Shown: in pieces, positions 1 through 5,690 of the stretch
How the letters are laid out: every line of letters starts with the position of its first letter
Numbering within the stretch: position 1 is the first letter of the stretch
DNA from: Candidatus Methanomethylophilaceae archaeon
GTDB taxonomy: Archaea; Thermoplasmatota; Thermoplasmata; Methanomassiliicoccales; Methanomethylophilaceae
NCBI GenBank assembly: GCA_017475875.1
Contig: JAFVET010000233.1
Location: forward strand, 1-7,100
DNA length: 7,100 nucleotides
Reading direction: 5' to 3'
Made by a program: the position numbers and the translations under genes
Notes under the pieces: model-generated
Seen by the model: the letters and a program-made list of their open reading frames with translations, nothing else
What the model was told of the DNA's origin: nothing
Databases searched by the model: none

Positions 1-305
1 CCGAATTCAGGGACCGTCCCCGGACCGAGCGAACCTCCGAAATGCTCGCAGAGGAACTGCATCCCGGCACAGATTCCGAGGATGGGACCGTGGAAACCGT
101 CCAGATATTCGCCGTTGTTCCCCATGCGGTCGGCGTCGCTCGCCACGCTGGGGGCTCCGCCGGACAGGATCAATCCGTCCGCATCCTGGATCTCGGCCAG
201 AGGTGTGGTGTTCGGTACGATCTTGGTGTCGACCTTGAGGTATCTGAGAACGCGCCACTCGCGGTGGGTCCATTGTCCGCCGTTGTCTACGACGTAGATC
301 TTCAT
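1..305 (-). CDS. guaAa: GMP synthase glutaminase subunit GuaAa, 5' part (runs off the left edge)
   Basis: This subunit releases ammonia from glutamine for its partner GuaAb, which turns XMP into GMP in the cytoplasm. The 101 visible residues begin MKIYVVDNGGQW, the usual start of archaeal GuaAa, continue with LILSGGAPS (residues 45-53), and reach the class I amidotransferase elbow GICAGMQ with nucleophile Cys79. The catalytic His and Glu lie beyond the window. The ATG at 305-303 is chosen because it matches the family N-terminus exactly. There is no Shine-Dalgarno site, but a TTTTATAT box is centred about 27 bases upstream, which suits a leaderless message. The upstream fpg frame reads into this gene in phase without any stop, so the product could also be the C-terminal part of an Fpg-GuaAa fusion. 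Identity is firm; whether it is separate or fused is open. Confidence 0.93.
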   Translation of the reverse strand, partial: MKIYVVDNGGQWTHREWRVLRYLKVDTKIVPNTTPLAEIQDADGLILSGGAPSVASDADRMGNNGEYLDGFHGPILGICAGMQFLCEHFGGSLGPGTVPEF

Positions 306-1139
306 CGGAAGTCGTACCGGGGGATTCGATATAAAACTGCCTCGGTGCTGGCAGCACGGACAGTACACGGAACTGCGGGATGCGAGCCTTATGCGGACCA
401 GGGGAGTCCCGCATACGGTGCAAGGGAGACCGCCCCTTCCGTAGACCTTGAAGGTCCCCGAATCACGGTAATCGCGTCCCATCCCCGAGATGAAGTCCTG
501 GTACGACATGTCCTGGTTGCCGATGGCCTCGGCGATCTCGTCGCAGATCGCCTTGCAGAGACGGGAACACTCCCCACGGTCGAGTGACGATGCGGGGCGG
601 TCGGGACGGAGACCTGCACGGAAGAGAGCCTCGTCTGCATGGATGTTACCCAGTCCGGCCACCACCTTCTGGTCCAGGAGGCAAACCTTCAGGGATGTCC
701 CCCTGCGGCCGAGGCTCTCATAGAGAATGTCCGCGCTGAGCGTATCCGGGAACGGTTCCGGACCGAGGTCCTCCGGAACGACCGGGGGATCCCCGGGGCG
801 GACCGTTGACACCTTCCCGAAACGGCGGGGGTCGTCGAACACTACGGTGGACCCGTCGTCCAAAACGAAGGCCGCACGGACGTACCGCGGCATGGGGCTT
901 CCTTCGGGAAGGTGTACCAGGCTGCCGGTCATGCCTAGGTGGACCACCAGACTGGAACCGCCGCACAGGGAGACCGTGATGTACTTGGCCCTGCGGGCTA
1001 TGTCCAGTATCGGCGACCCGACCAATGCCTCGTTGTCCACGTGGAACTTCGGATCGAGAACGGATGCCTCCACGATGCGACGGCCTATCACACCCGAGAG
1101 CATCCTGCGGGTGGTCTCGACCTCCGGCAGTTCCGGCAA
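306..1139 (-). CDS. fpg: Formamidopyrimidine-DNA glycosylase (Fpg/MutM), TTG start, no stop before guaAa
   Basis: This is a bifunctional DNA glycosylase/AP lyase that removes 8-oxoguanine and formamidopyrimidines. Translation from TTG 1139-1137 starts with PELPEVETTRRML, so Pro2, the Schiff-base nucleophile after Met removal, and Glu3 are in place. Further landmarks are RRAKY with Lys52 (the Lys57 equivalent of E. coli), HLGMTGSL, DDPRRFG, the H2TH stretch GLGNIHADEALF with Asn165, and a zinc finger Cys240-x2-Cys243-x16-Cys260-x2-Cys263 ending CPCCQ at residue 264. E. coli Fpg has 269 residues, so the domain is complete. The TTG is the only start that keeps PELPEVE at the N-terminus, and GGGAGTGA, overlapping the guaAb stop, serves as ribosome binding site about 6 bases upstream. 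After the finger the frame stays open for 14 codons and enters the guaAa ATG in phase. The end given here is that junction, not a stop codon. Fpg is uncommon in archaea, so gain from bacteria is possible. Confidence 0.93.
329..336 (-). promoter_or_regulatory. TATA-like box for guaAa inside the fpg-guaAa junction
   Basis: TTTTATAT is centred about 27 bases before the guaAa ATG, the distance expected if transcription starts at or next to the ATG. It lies in a short AT-rich patch within otherwise GC-rich DNA, between the Fpg zinc finger and GuaAa. No Shine-Dalgarno sequence follows it. A leaderless internal promoter is inferred; no upstream purine-rich BRE is obvious. Confidence 0.5.
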
Positions 1140-1145
1140 CCGTTT

Positions 1146-2093
1146 TCACTCCCACTCGATCGTGGCCGGGGGCTTGTTGGTGATGTCGTAGACCACCCTG
1201 TTGACCGAGACCTTCATGGTGTGGGTGATACGGGACGATATTGCACCGAGCACCTCCAACGGGATATCGGCATAGGTGGCCGTCATCCCGTCGATGGAAG
1301 ACACGGCGCGGATGGCCACGGTACGGCCGTAAGCGCGCCTGTCACCCTGAACACCTACCGTCTTGGAAGGCAACAGTACGGCAAAGTACTGCCAGGGGCG
1401 CTCCATCTTCCCGGCATCGGCCGCCTTCATGATCTCGTCCTCGACGATGAAGCACGCTTCCCTGACGATGGCGATGGATTCCGGTGTGACCTCTCCGAGG
1501 CACCTGACGGCCAGGGCCGGACCGGGGAATGGCTGACGTTCGGATGCACGGACCCCGAGGAACCTCGCCAGGTCGCGGACCTCGTCCTTGTACAGGTCGC
1601 GCAGGGGTTCGCAGAGTTCCATCCCCATGTCCTTCGGGAGGCCGCCGACGTTATGGTGCGACTTGATGGTGTCGCGGACACCGTCTCCGCTCTCGATCCA
1701 ATCCGGAGCGATCGTTCCCTGGACGAGCACCTCGGCACCGAACTCCTTGGCGACGCGCTCGAACACCCTGATGAAACGCTCTCCGATGACCTTGCGCTTG
1801 CCTTCGGGGTCGTCCACTCCTTTGAGTGCTGCGAAGAACTCCTCGGAAGCGTCGATGATGCGGTAGTTGATGCCCATCTCCCTGAGCATGGATTCGACCT
1901 CCGCAGTCTCACCCTTGCGCATGAGTCCGTTGTCGACGTAGACCGCCAACAACCTGTCCCCGATGGCCTTGCTCACCAATGTGGCTGCGACCATGCTGTC
2001 TACACCGCCGGAACAGGCGATGATCGCCTTACCTTTGACCGTCGACCTGACCGTCTCCAACGTGTCGTCGATGAAATCCTCAAGACCAAGCAT
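1146..2093 (-). CDS. guaAb: GMP synthase, ATP-pyrophosphatase (synthetase) subunit GuaAb
   Basis: GuaAb adenylates XMP and replaces the adenylyl group with ammonia to give GMP; in archaea it works with the separate glutaminase GuaAa, found here downstream. The 315-residue protein has the PP-loop SGGVDS at residues 28-33, [12 protein letters not shown] at 125-136, [10 protein letters not shown] at 144-153, [12 protein letters not shown] near 186-197, and the family-typical C-terminus KPPATIEWE. Length is normal for the subunit (about 310). Two starts are possible: TTG at 2099 and ATG at 2093. ATG 2093 is preferred because GGAGG at 2107-2103 lies 9 bases before it but only 3 before the TTG. The start overlaps the end of purE by 14 bases and fpg follows after 6 bases, so the genes are probably co-transcribed. 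Confidence 0.96.
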   Translation of the reverse strand: MLGLEDFIDDTLETVRSTVKGKAIIACSGGVDSMVAATLVSKAIGDRLLAVYVDNGLMRKGETAEVESMLREMGINYRIIDASEEFFAALKGVDDPEGKRKVIGERFIRVFERVAKEFGAEVLVQGTIAPDWIESGDGVRDTIKSHHNVGGLPKDMGMELCEPLRDLYKDEVRDLARFLGVRASERQPFPGPALAVRCLGEVTPESIAIVREACFIVEDEIMKAADAGKMERPWQYFAVLLPSKTVGVQGDRRAYGRTVAIRAVSSIDGMTATYADIPLEVLGAISSRITHTMKVSVNRVVYDITNKPPATIEWE

Positions 2094-2556
2094 CTTCAAC
2101 GGCCTCCGAATCCTTGAAGACCTTCTCGGCCTGTTCCTTCCTGTGCGCCTCGAGACGGGCGGCGACGTCCGGATCGTTGATTGCGATCATCTCGGCTGCA
2201 AGTATCGCGGCGTTGTCCCCACGGTCGAGGCCTACCGCCGCCACCGGGATTCCCGGAGGCATCTGCACGATCGAGAGGATCGCATCCATGTTGAGTTTGC
2301 CACTCACAGGCACACCGATGACGGGTCTGGTGGTGAACGAGGCCACGACCCCTGGAAGTGCGGCCGAGAGCCCGGCAATAGCTATGAACGCATCGGCGTT
2401 GCTGGAACGGACCAACTCCTCGACTCTGGACGGGGTACGGTGGGCCGAAGCGACCACGGTCTTGTATGAGACACCGAGTTTCTTCAACATGTCCGTGGCC
2501 TTGTCCGCCACGGGTTTGTCGCTCGCGCTGCCCATTATTATCAGGACTTCTGACAT
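2080..2556 (-). CDS. purE: PurE, phosphoribosylaminoimidazole carboxylase / N5-CAIR mutase family
   Basis: PurE forms CAIR in purine synthesis, either by moving the carboxylate of N5-CAIR or by using AIR and CO2 directly. The 158-residue product starts [14 protein letters not shown] (GSxSD loop at 9-13), has SAHRTP with His39, [13 protein letters not shown] at 61-73, GVPVSGKLN and [11 protein letters not shown] at 95-105, all core PurE motifs. Length matches class I enzymes. E. coli has His in GAAHLPG where this protein has Ala66. No purK lies in the window, so which reaction it performs cannot be told. The start at 2556 is chosen over an in-frame ATG at 2595: it gives the family N-terminus, and the longer form would include a TATA-like box. 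No Shine-Dalgarno site precedes it. It is the first gene of the purE-guaAb-fpg-guaAa cluster. Confidence 0.95.
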   Translation of the reverse strand: MSEVLIIMGSASDKPVADKATDMLKKLGVSYKTVVASAHRTPSRVEELVRSSNADAFIAIAGLSAALPGVVASFTTRPVIGVPVSGKLNMDAILSIVQMPPGIPVAAVGLDRGDNAAILAAEMIAINDPDVAARLEAHRKEQAEKVFKDSEAVEDAWS

Positions 2557-2578
2557 TGACCGCCACACAACGTAACCG

Positions 2579-2586
2579 TTAAAAAA
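2579..2586 (-). promoter_or_regulatory. TATA-like box of the purE-guaAb-fpg-guaAa cluster
   Basis: TTTTTTAA is centred about 27 bases before the purE ATG at 2556, with no ribosome binding site between, so a leaderless transcript is likely. It lies directly after the terminator of the preceding membrane-protein gene. Function is inferred from position and composition. Confidence 0.55.
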
Positions 2587-2605
2587 CAATCGCAAAGAGT
2601 CAGGT

Positions 2606-2626
2606 AAAAAGCGGGCATGAGCCCGC
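2606..2626 (-). terminator. Hairpin plus T-tract terminator after the small membrane-protein gene
   Basis: Read on the minus strand, the perfect 6-bp stem GCGGGC/GCCCGC (2626-2621 and 2616-2611) with loop TCAT is followed at once by five T residues (2610-2606). It begins 26 bases after the stop codon at 2653 and ends about 20 bases before the purE TATA-like box, so it would insulate purE from the upstream gene. Archaeal RNA polymerase stops mainly at T-runs; the stem may help or may stabilise the 3' end. Confidence 0.7.
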
Positions 2627-2652
2627 GATGAAAGTGATTTGTGAAAACGGGT

Positions 2653-2955
2653 TCAGCTCTTGAGAACGACGACCAGGAAAATCCCGACGGCGATGAGCGC
2701 GCCCACGACGACTCCGATCACGTTGATGAGAGCGTTGTAGACGGCGTCCCAGGTGTGAACCTCGCAGAACGGCGAGATGTCACTGAAACCGGTGAGATAA
2801 ACCCAGACGATCCCGACGATCAGTCCTACTACAGTCATCACTCCGCCGAATCCCCTGCTTTTTCCGGATCCGAAAATAGCAGCGAACACTCCGGCAAGGA
2901 GGAGCACCAGCGCGAACGCCAGGACTATGATGGTCAGGAAGGTCATCCAATCCAT
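2653..2955 (-). CDS. Small hydrophobic protein with three predicted membrane helices, function unknown
   Basis: I do not recognise a family. The 100-residue product has three hydrophobic stretches at about residues 6-28, 37-55 and 75-97. The loop between the first two is short and basic (GSGKSRG, 29-35). The loop between the second and third is acidic and holds the only cysteine (Cys64). By the positive-inside rule the N-terminus would be outside and the C-terminus, ending LKS, inside. There is no clear signal peptide cleavage site. The start is well supported: GGAGGT lies 6 bases before the ATG at 2955, the strongest ribosome binding site in the window. It is a single-gene unit with its own leader and a terminator after the stop. 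A small envelope or channel-like protein is possible but nothing shows it. Confidence 0.8.
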   Translation of the reverse strand: MDWMTFLTIIVLAFALVLLLAGVFAAIFGSGKSRGFGGVMTVVGLIVGIVWVYLTGFSDISPFCEVHTWDAVYNALINVIGVVVGALIAVGIFLVVVLKS

Positions 2956-2973
2956 TTTTTTACCTCCGTTACA

Positions 2974-2987
2974 CCCGCGCTAGCGGG
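2974..2987 (-). promoter_or_regulatory. Small hairpin in the leader of the membrane-protein gene
   Basis: CCCGC and GCGGG pair perfectly around a four-base loop, ending 6 bases before the GGAGG ribosome binding site (2967-2963). If transcription starts near 2994, as the TATA-like element predicts, the hairpin makes up much of the 5' leader. It could stabilise the mRNA or affect ribosome access. No ligand-binding fold is visible and its role is unknown. Confidence 0.35.
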
Positions 2988-3015
2988 AGCACTTTAGACT
3001 GGGTAGTAGGTCGGC

Positions 3016-3023
3016 TTATTAAA
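3016..3023 (-). promoter_or_regulatory. TATA-like box of the small membrane-protein gene
   Basis: On the minus strand this reads TTTAATAA. A start site about 25 bases on, near 2994, would give a leader of about 38 bases holding the hairpin and the ribosome binding site. No better TATA match is seen closer to the gene. Confidence 0.4.
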
Positions 3024-3054
3024 CATTAACTGAAACGAACGGGGAGGAACAGAG

Positions 3055-3098
3055 GTGCTGGGACTGAATCCGGGATGCCGAAGCCATACATCCAGCAC
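3055..3098. repeat. Seven-base inverted repeat in the divergent intergenic region
   Basis: GTGCTGG (3055-3061) pairs perfectly with CCAGCAC (3092-3098) across a 30-base loop. An alternative shorter pairing, GGATG with CATCC, uses the same right arm. The segment lies upstream of both divergent promoters and contains no convincing gene. It may be a regulatory site, part of a small RNA, or chance. Confidence 0.3.
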
Positions 3099-3155
3099 GG
3101 ATGAACAAAAGCATGAACGGCAGAAAAGGACGAATCGAGACTGTCATGCAGATTG

Positions 3156-3173
3156 ATGTACAATAATATACAT
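3156..3173. promoter_or_regulatory. Dyad with a TGTACA core upstream of trpB2, possible TRP box operator
   Basis: ATGTA (3156-3160) and TACAT (3169-3173) form an inverted repeat across 8 bases; the left part contains TGTACA (3157-3162). TrpY of Methanothermobacter controls trp genes, including trpB2, through TRP boxes with a TGTACA core, and this site lies 57 bases before the trpB2 ATG, just upstream of its TATA-like elements. No trpY homologue is in the window, and a single hexamer can arise by chance, so the assignment is tentative. Confidence 0.35.
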
Positions 3174-3183
3174 TAATAGACCG

Positions 3184-3197
3184 ATATATACATATAT
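3184..3197 (+). promoter_or_regulatory. TATA-like promoter element of trpB2
   Basis: Two overlapping TATA-like runs, ATATATAC and CATATATG, are centred about 32 and 25 bases before the trpB2 ATG at 3219. No Shine-Dalgarno match lies between them and the ATG, so the message is probably leaderless or has a very short leader. Confidence 0.55.
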
Positions 3198-3218
3198 GGT
3201 CAACAAATAGCCCGACCT

Positions 3219-4541
3219 ATGGCAATACCGAAGGATGCACGCATCACTCTGTCGCCCGAGGAGATCCCCAAGCAGTGGTACAACCTCGCGGCCGACCTGG
3301 ACAACCTCCAACCCCCGTTGAATCCGGCCACCAGGGAACCTGCGAAACCGGAGGACTTCGCACCGATCTTCTGTAAACCGATCATCGAACAGGAAGGTTC
3401 AACCAAGAGGTTCATAGACATTCCCGAAGAGGTGAGGGACAACCTGATATTCCTGAACAGGCCGGCACCCCTCCAGAGGGCATATCGTCTCGAGCAGTAC
3501 CTCAAGACTCCAGCGAAGATCTACTTCAAGAGGGAGGACATGAGCCCCCTCGGAAGCCACAAGGGAAACACCGCACTGGCACAGGCCTATTACAACGCCG
3601 AATCCGGAATCCACACGCTGACCACCGAGACCGGTGCCGGCCAGTGGGGAACCGCCCTGTCCATGGTGTCCAACATCTTCGACATCGACACCACCGTTTT
3701 CATGGTCAAGGGGAGCTACGAGCAGAAGCCGTTCCGCAAGACCCTCATGCACATGTACGGCGCCAAAGTCTACGCATCGCCCAGCGAGTACACCGAATTC
3801 GGCCGCAAGATCCTCAAGGAGCACCCCGACACCACCGGTTCGCTCGGAATCGCGATCTCGGAAGCCTGCGAGATGGCTGTGAAGGACGAGGGGACCTGTT
3901 ACTCCCTCGGAAGCGTCCTCAACCACGTGATGCTCCACCAGACCGTCATCGGCCAGGAGACCAAGGAACAGATGGCCAAGGCCGAGATCGACCCCGACTA
4001 CATCATCGCATGCGTCGGCGGAGGATCCAACTTCGGAGGATTTGCCTTCCCCATGCTCTACGAGAAGATGAAGGGCAAGATGGACTGCGAGGTCCTCGCA
4101 GTCGAACCCAAGGCGGCACCTTCGCTTACCGAGGGGAGCTTCGAGTACGACTTCGGCGACACTGCCGGCATGACCCCGCTGCTCATGATGTACACGCTTG
4201 GTCACGATTTCATCCCCAAGGGCATCCACGCCGGCGGGCTCAGGTACCACGGAATGTCCCCGTTGGTCTCCGCGGCCTACGACAAGGGCCTCATCAAAGC
4301 GGTGTCCTACGACCAGCCCGATACCTTCGAAGCCGGGGTCACGTTCGCCAAGACCGAAGGAATCGTACCCGCACCCGAATCGTGCCACGCCGTCAAGGCC
4401 GCTATCGACAAGGCACTGGAGTGCAAGAAGACCGGCGAGGAGAAGACCATCGTGTTCTGCCTCTCCGGACACGGACTCATCGACCTCTACGGCTACGAGC
4501 AGTACATCGAGGGAACTCTCCCCTCGTCCTCGGTCCAATGA
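3219..4541 (+). CDS. trpB2: Tryptophan synthase beta chain, TrpB2 type
   Basis: This PLP enzyme joins serine and indole to form tryptophan. The 440-residue length, longer than the roughly 400 of TrpB1, and the extended N-terminus with PKQWYNL (17-23) identify the TrpB2 subgroup. The PLP lysine is Lys115 in GSHKGNTA; TETGAGQWG holds catalytic Glu137; the phosphate-binding loop is GGGSN at 267-271; HAGGLRYHG (337-345) and LSGHG (415-419) are TrpB2-like. All catalytic residues seem present. No trpA is adjacent; TrpB2 enzymes often act without TrpA, salvaging free indole or using another partner such as TrpA2. The start at 3219 is the first in-frame ATG and follows a TATA-like element at leaderless distance. 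The gene stands alone, divergent from the membrane-protein gene, and a GC-rich hairpin follows its stop. Confidence 0.96.
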   Translation: MAIPKDARITLSPEEIPKQWYNLAADLDNLQPPLNPATREPAKPEDFAPIFCKPIIEQEGSTKRFIDIPEEVRDNLIFLNRPAPLQRAYRLEQYLKTPAKIYFKREDMSPLGSHKGNTALAQAYYNAESGIHTLTTETGAGQWGTALSMVSNIFDIDTTVFMVKGSYEQKPFRKTLMHMYGAKVYASPSEYTEFGRKILKEHPDTTGSLGIAISEACEMAVKDEGTCYSLGSVLNHVMLHQTVIGQETKEQMAKAEIDPDYIIACVGGGSNFGGFAFPMLYEKMKGKMDCEVLAVEPKAAPSLTEGSFEYDFGDTAGMTPLLMMYTLGHDFIPKGIHAGGLRYHGMSPLVSAAYDKGLIKAVSYDQPDTFEAGVTFAKTEGIVPAPESCHAVKAAIDKALECKKTGEEKTIVFCLSGHGLIDLYGYEQYIEGTLPSSSVQ

Positions 4542-4547
4542 GACCTG

Positions 4548-4565
4548 TGCCCCCGAAAGGGGGCA
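4548..4565 (+). terminator. GC-rich hairpin with GAAA loop after trpB2
   Basis: TGCCCCC (4548-4554) and GGGGGCA (4559-4565) form a perfect 7-bp stem closed by a GAAA tetraloop, starting 6 bases after the trpB2 stop. Only short pyrimidine runs follow, not a proper T-tract, so it may act more as a 3'-end stabiliser than as a terminator. Confidence 0.5.
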
Positions 4566-4580
4566 AACCCTTTCCCACAC

Positions 4581-4594
4581 CATCGGAAACGATG
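4581..4594 (+). promoter_or_regulatory. Second small GAAA-loop hairpin before endA
   Basis: CATCG and CGATG pair around GAAA, 15 bases after the first GAAA-loop hairpin and directly before the TTATAT element of endA. With a 5-bp stem it could be a weak RNA fold at the trpB2 3' end or, as DNA, a short dyad next to the endA promoter. Confidence 0.3.
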
Positions 4595-4600
4595 TTATAT
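4595..4600 (+). promoter_or_regulatory. TATA-like box of endA
   Basis: TTATAT is centred about 24 bases before the endA ATG at 4621. A GAGGT (4613-4617) lies only 3 bases before the ATG, too close for an ideal ribosome binding site. A leaderless or very short-leader start is the simplest reading, though readthrough from trpB2 is possible. Confidence 0.45.
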
Positions 4601-4620
4601 TGAAACCCGATTGAGGTCGG

Positions 4621-5673
4621 ATGACAGGAAGACTCGTAGGAGACTTCGTCGTGATAGACGACCCCAAGGAAGGTAACCAGATCTACAACAAGGGGAACTA
4701 CGGCTATCCGCGCAGCGGCGGAGGTCTGGATCTCGACCTCACGGAAGCCACCTACCTGTCGGAATGCAGACGTATCGAAGTTGTCGACGAGAACGGCCCG
4801 GTGTCGTTCCACGACCTATTCATCCACGCGGCTCGTCTGATCAACGGATTCGACATCCGCTACATGGTGTACCAGGACCTGCGTTCCAGGGGTTTCGTCG
4901 TCAAGATAGAGACGGGAGACTACGACATGTCTGTGTTCCCCCGTGGGAAGACGATGAGCAACTCCCGCCCCCAGTATTATGTCAGAGCCATCTCCGAACG
5001 CAATGCGGTGGACGTGTCCGAATTCGTAAAGGAGGCGTACGATGCCGAGAGGCACAAGAAGAACCTCCTCTACGGGATAGTCGACGAAGAGGGAGATCTG
5101 ACATACTACACTCTATCCATGAAGGACCCGTACGGGGAGGTCTTCAGCGAACGTACCGACCGCAAACCCGTCGGCGTCCTGGTATCCGACAGGGTGTTCG
5201 TCATGGACCCGGAGGATGCCGAATCGATAATGAGGTCCGGATTCTTCGGAAAGAGGGTCGGAGACATGTTGCAACTGTCCCTCATCGAAAGCAGCTACCT
5301 TCTAGTAAAAGGGAGGATGAGCGTGGTCGACAACGAGAGATCCGAGATCGACTACGACAGACTGACCGAAATCGGCGAATCCATGCAGGACGAGTTCGAA
5401 CTGAGGGACGAAGTGTTCTCGGACCTGCGCGACCGCGGACTCGTGGTCAAAGCCGGCTTCAAATATGGTACGCACTTCCGCGTCTACAACGGATCGCCGG
5501 ACGACAGCCACGCCAAATACCTGGTCCATGCGGTATCGGACAAGGACATCAGGATGTGGCCGGAAATCTCAAGGACGGTCAGACTGTCGGGCGGTGTGAA
5601 GAAGGACATCCTGTTCGGAAGGGTTCACAAAGGCAGGGTCCAATACCTGGAATTCAAATGGTACAGACCCTGA
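4621..5673 (+). CDS. endA: tRNA-splicing endonuclease EndA, tandemly duplicated form
   Basis: This nuclease cuts introns from precursor tRNAs at bulge-helix-bulge sites. The 350-residue protein consists of two related halves offset by about 181 residues: YLSECRRIEVVD (45-56) matches YLLVKGRMSVVD (226-237), and DLRSRGFVVK (86-95) matches DLRDRGLVVK (268-277). The second half has the full catalytic set: Tyr289 in FRVY, His297 in SHAKYLVH and Lys328 in VKKDILFG. The first half has Phe106, Arg116 and Lys147 at the matching places, so it is probably structural. This is the layout of the fused homodimeric archaeal enzymes known from Archaeoglobus and Thermoplasma relatives. The ATG at 4621 follows a TATA-like box. 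The gene is convergent with tfb, with 17 bases between the stops. Confidence 0.93.
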   Translation: MTGRLVGDFVVIDDPKEGNQIYNKGNYGYPRSGGGLDLDLTEATYLSECRRIEVVDENGPVSFHDLFIHAARLINGFDIRYMVYQDLRSRGFVVKIETGDYDMSVFPRGKTMSNSRPQYYVRAISERNAVDVSEFVKEAYDAERHKKNLLYGIVDEEGDLTYYTLSMKDPYGEVFSERTDRKPVGVLVSDRVFVMDPEDAESIMRSGFFGKRVGDMLQLSLIESSYLLVKGRMSVVDNERSEIDYDRLTEIGESMQDEFELRDEVFSDLRDRGLVVKAGFKYGTHFRVYNGSPDDSHAKYLVHAVSDKDIRMWPEISRTVRLSGGVKKDILFGRVHKGRVQYLEFKWYRP

Positions 5674-5690
5674 GTTTGTTGTGAAACGGT

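Noticed and set aside
42..587. Long plus-strand open frame opposite guaAa and fpg
   Set aside because: Antisense to two genes with clear family motifs; its own product shows no domain and is a by-product of high GC.
2094..2099. TTG start two codons upstream of the guaAb ATG
   Set aside because: Only 3 bases from the GGAGG site, while the ATG is 9 bases away and the better codon.
939..2117. A 392-codon plus-strand open frame opposite guaAb
   Set aside because: It is the complement of guaAb, whose SGGVDS and KPPATIEWE motifs settle the coding strand; no motif in the antisense product.
2557..2595. N-terminal extension of PurE by 13 residues to an upstream ATG
   Set aside because: It would translate across the TATA-like box, adds residues absent from the family, and has no ribosome binding site.
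3040..3110. C/D box small RNA in the divergent spacer
   Set aside because: CTGA and ATGA-like words occur but no proper box C (RTGATGA) with correctly spaced box D.
3101..3166. Possible 21-codon leader peptide upstream of trpB2
   Set aside because: No Trp codons, no ribosome binding site, no neighbouring attenuator fold; its end overlaps the TGTACA dyad.
3399..4667. A 422-codon minus-strand open frame opposite trpB2
   Set aside because: Low-complexity Gly/Val/Asp-rich shadow of trpB2, which has all PLP enzyme motifs.
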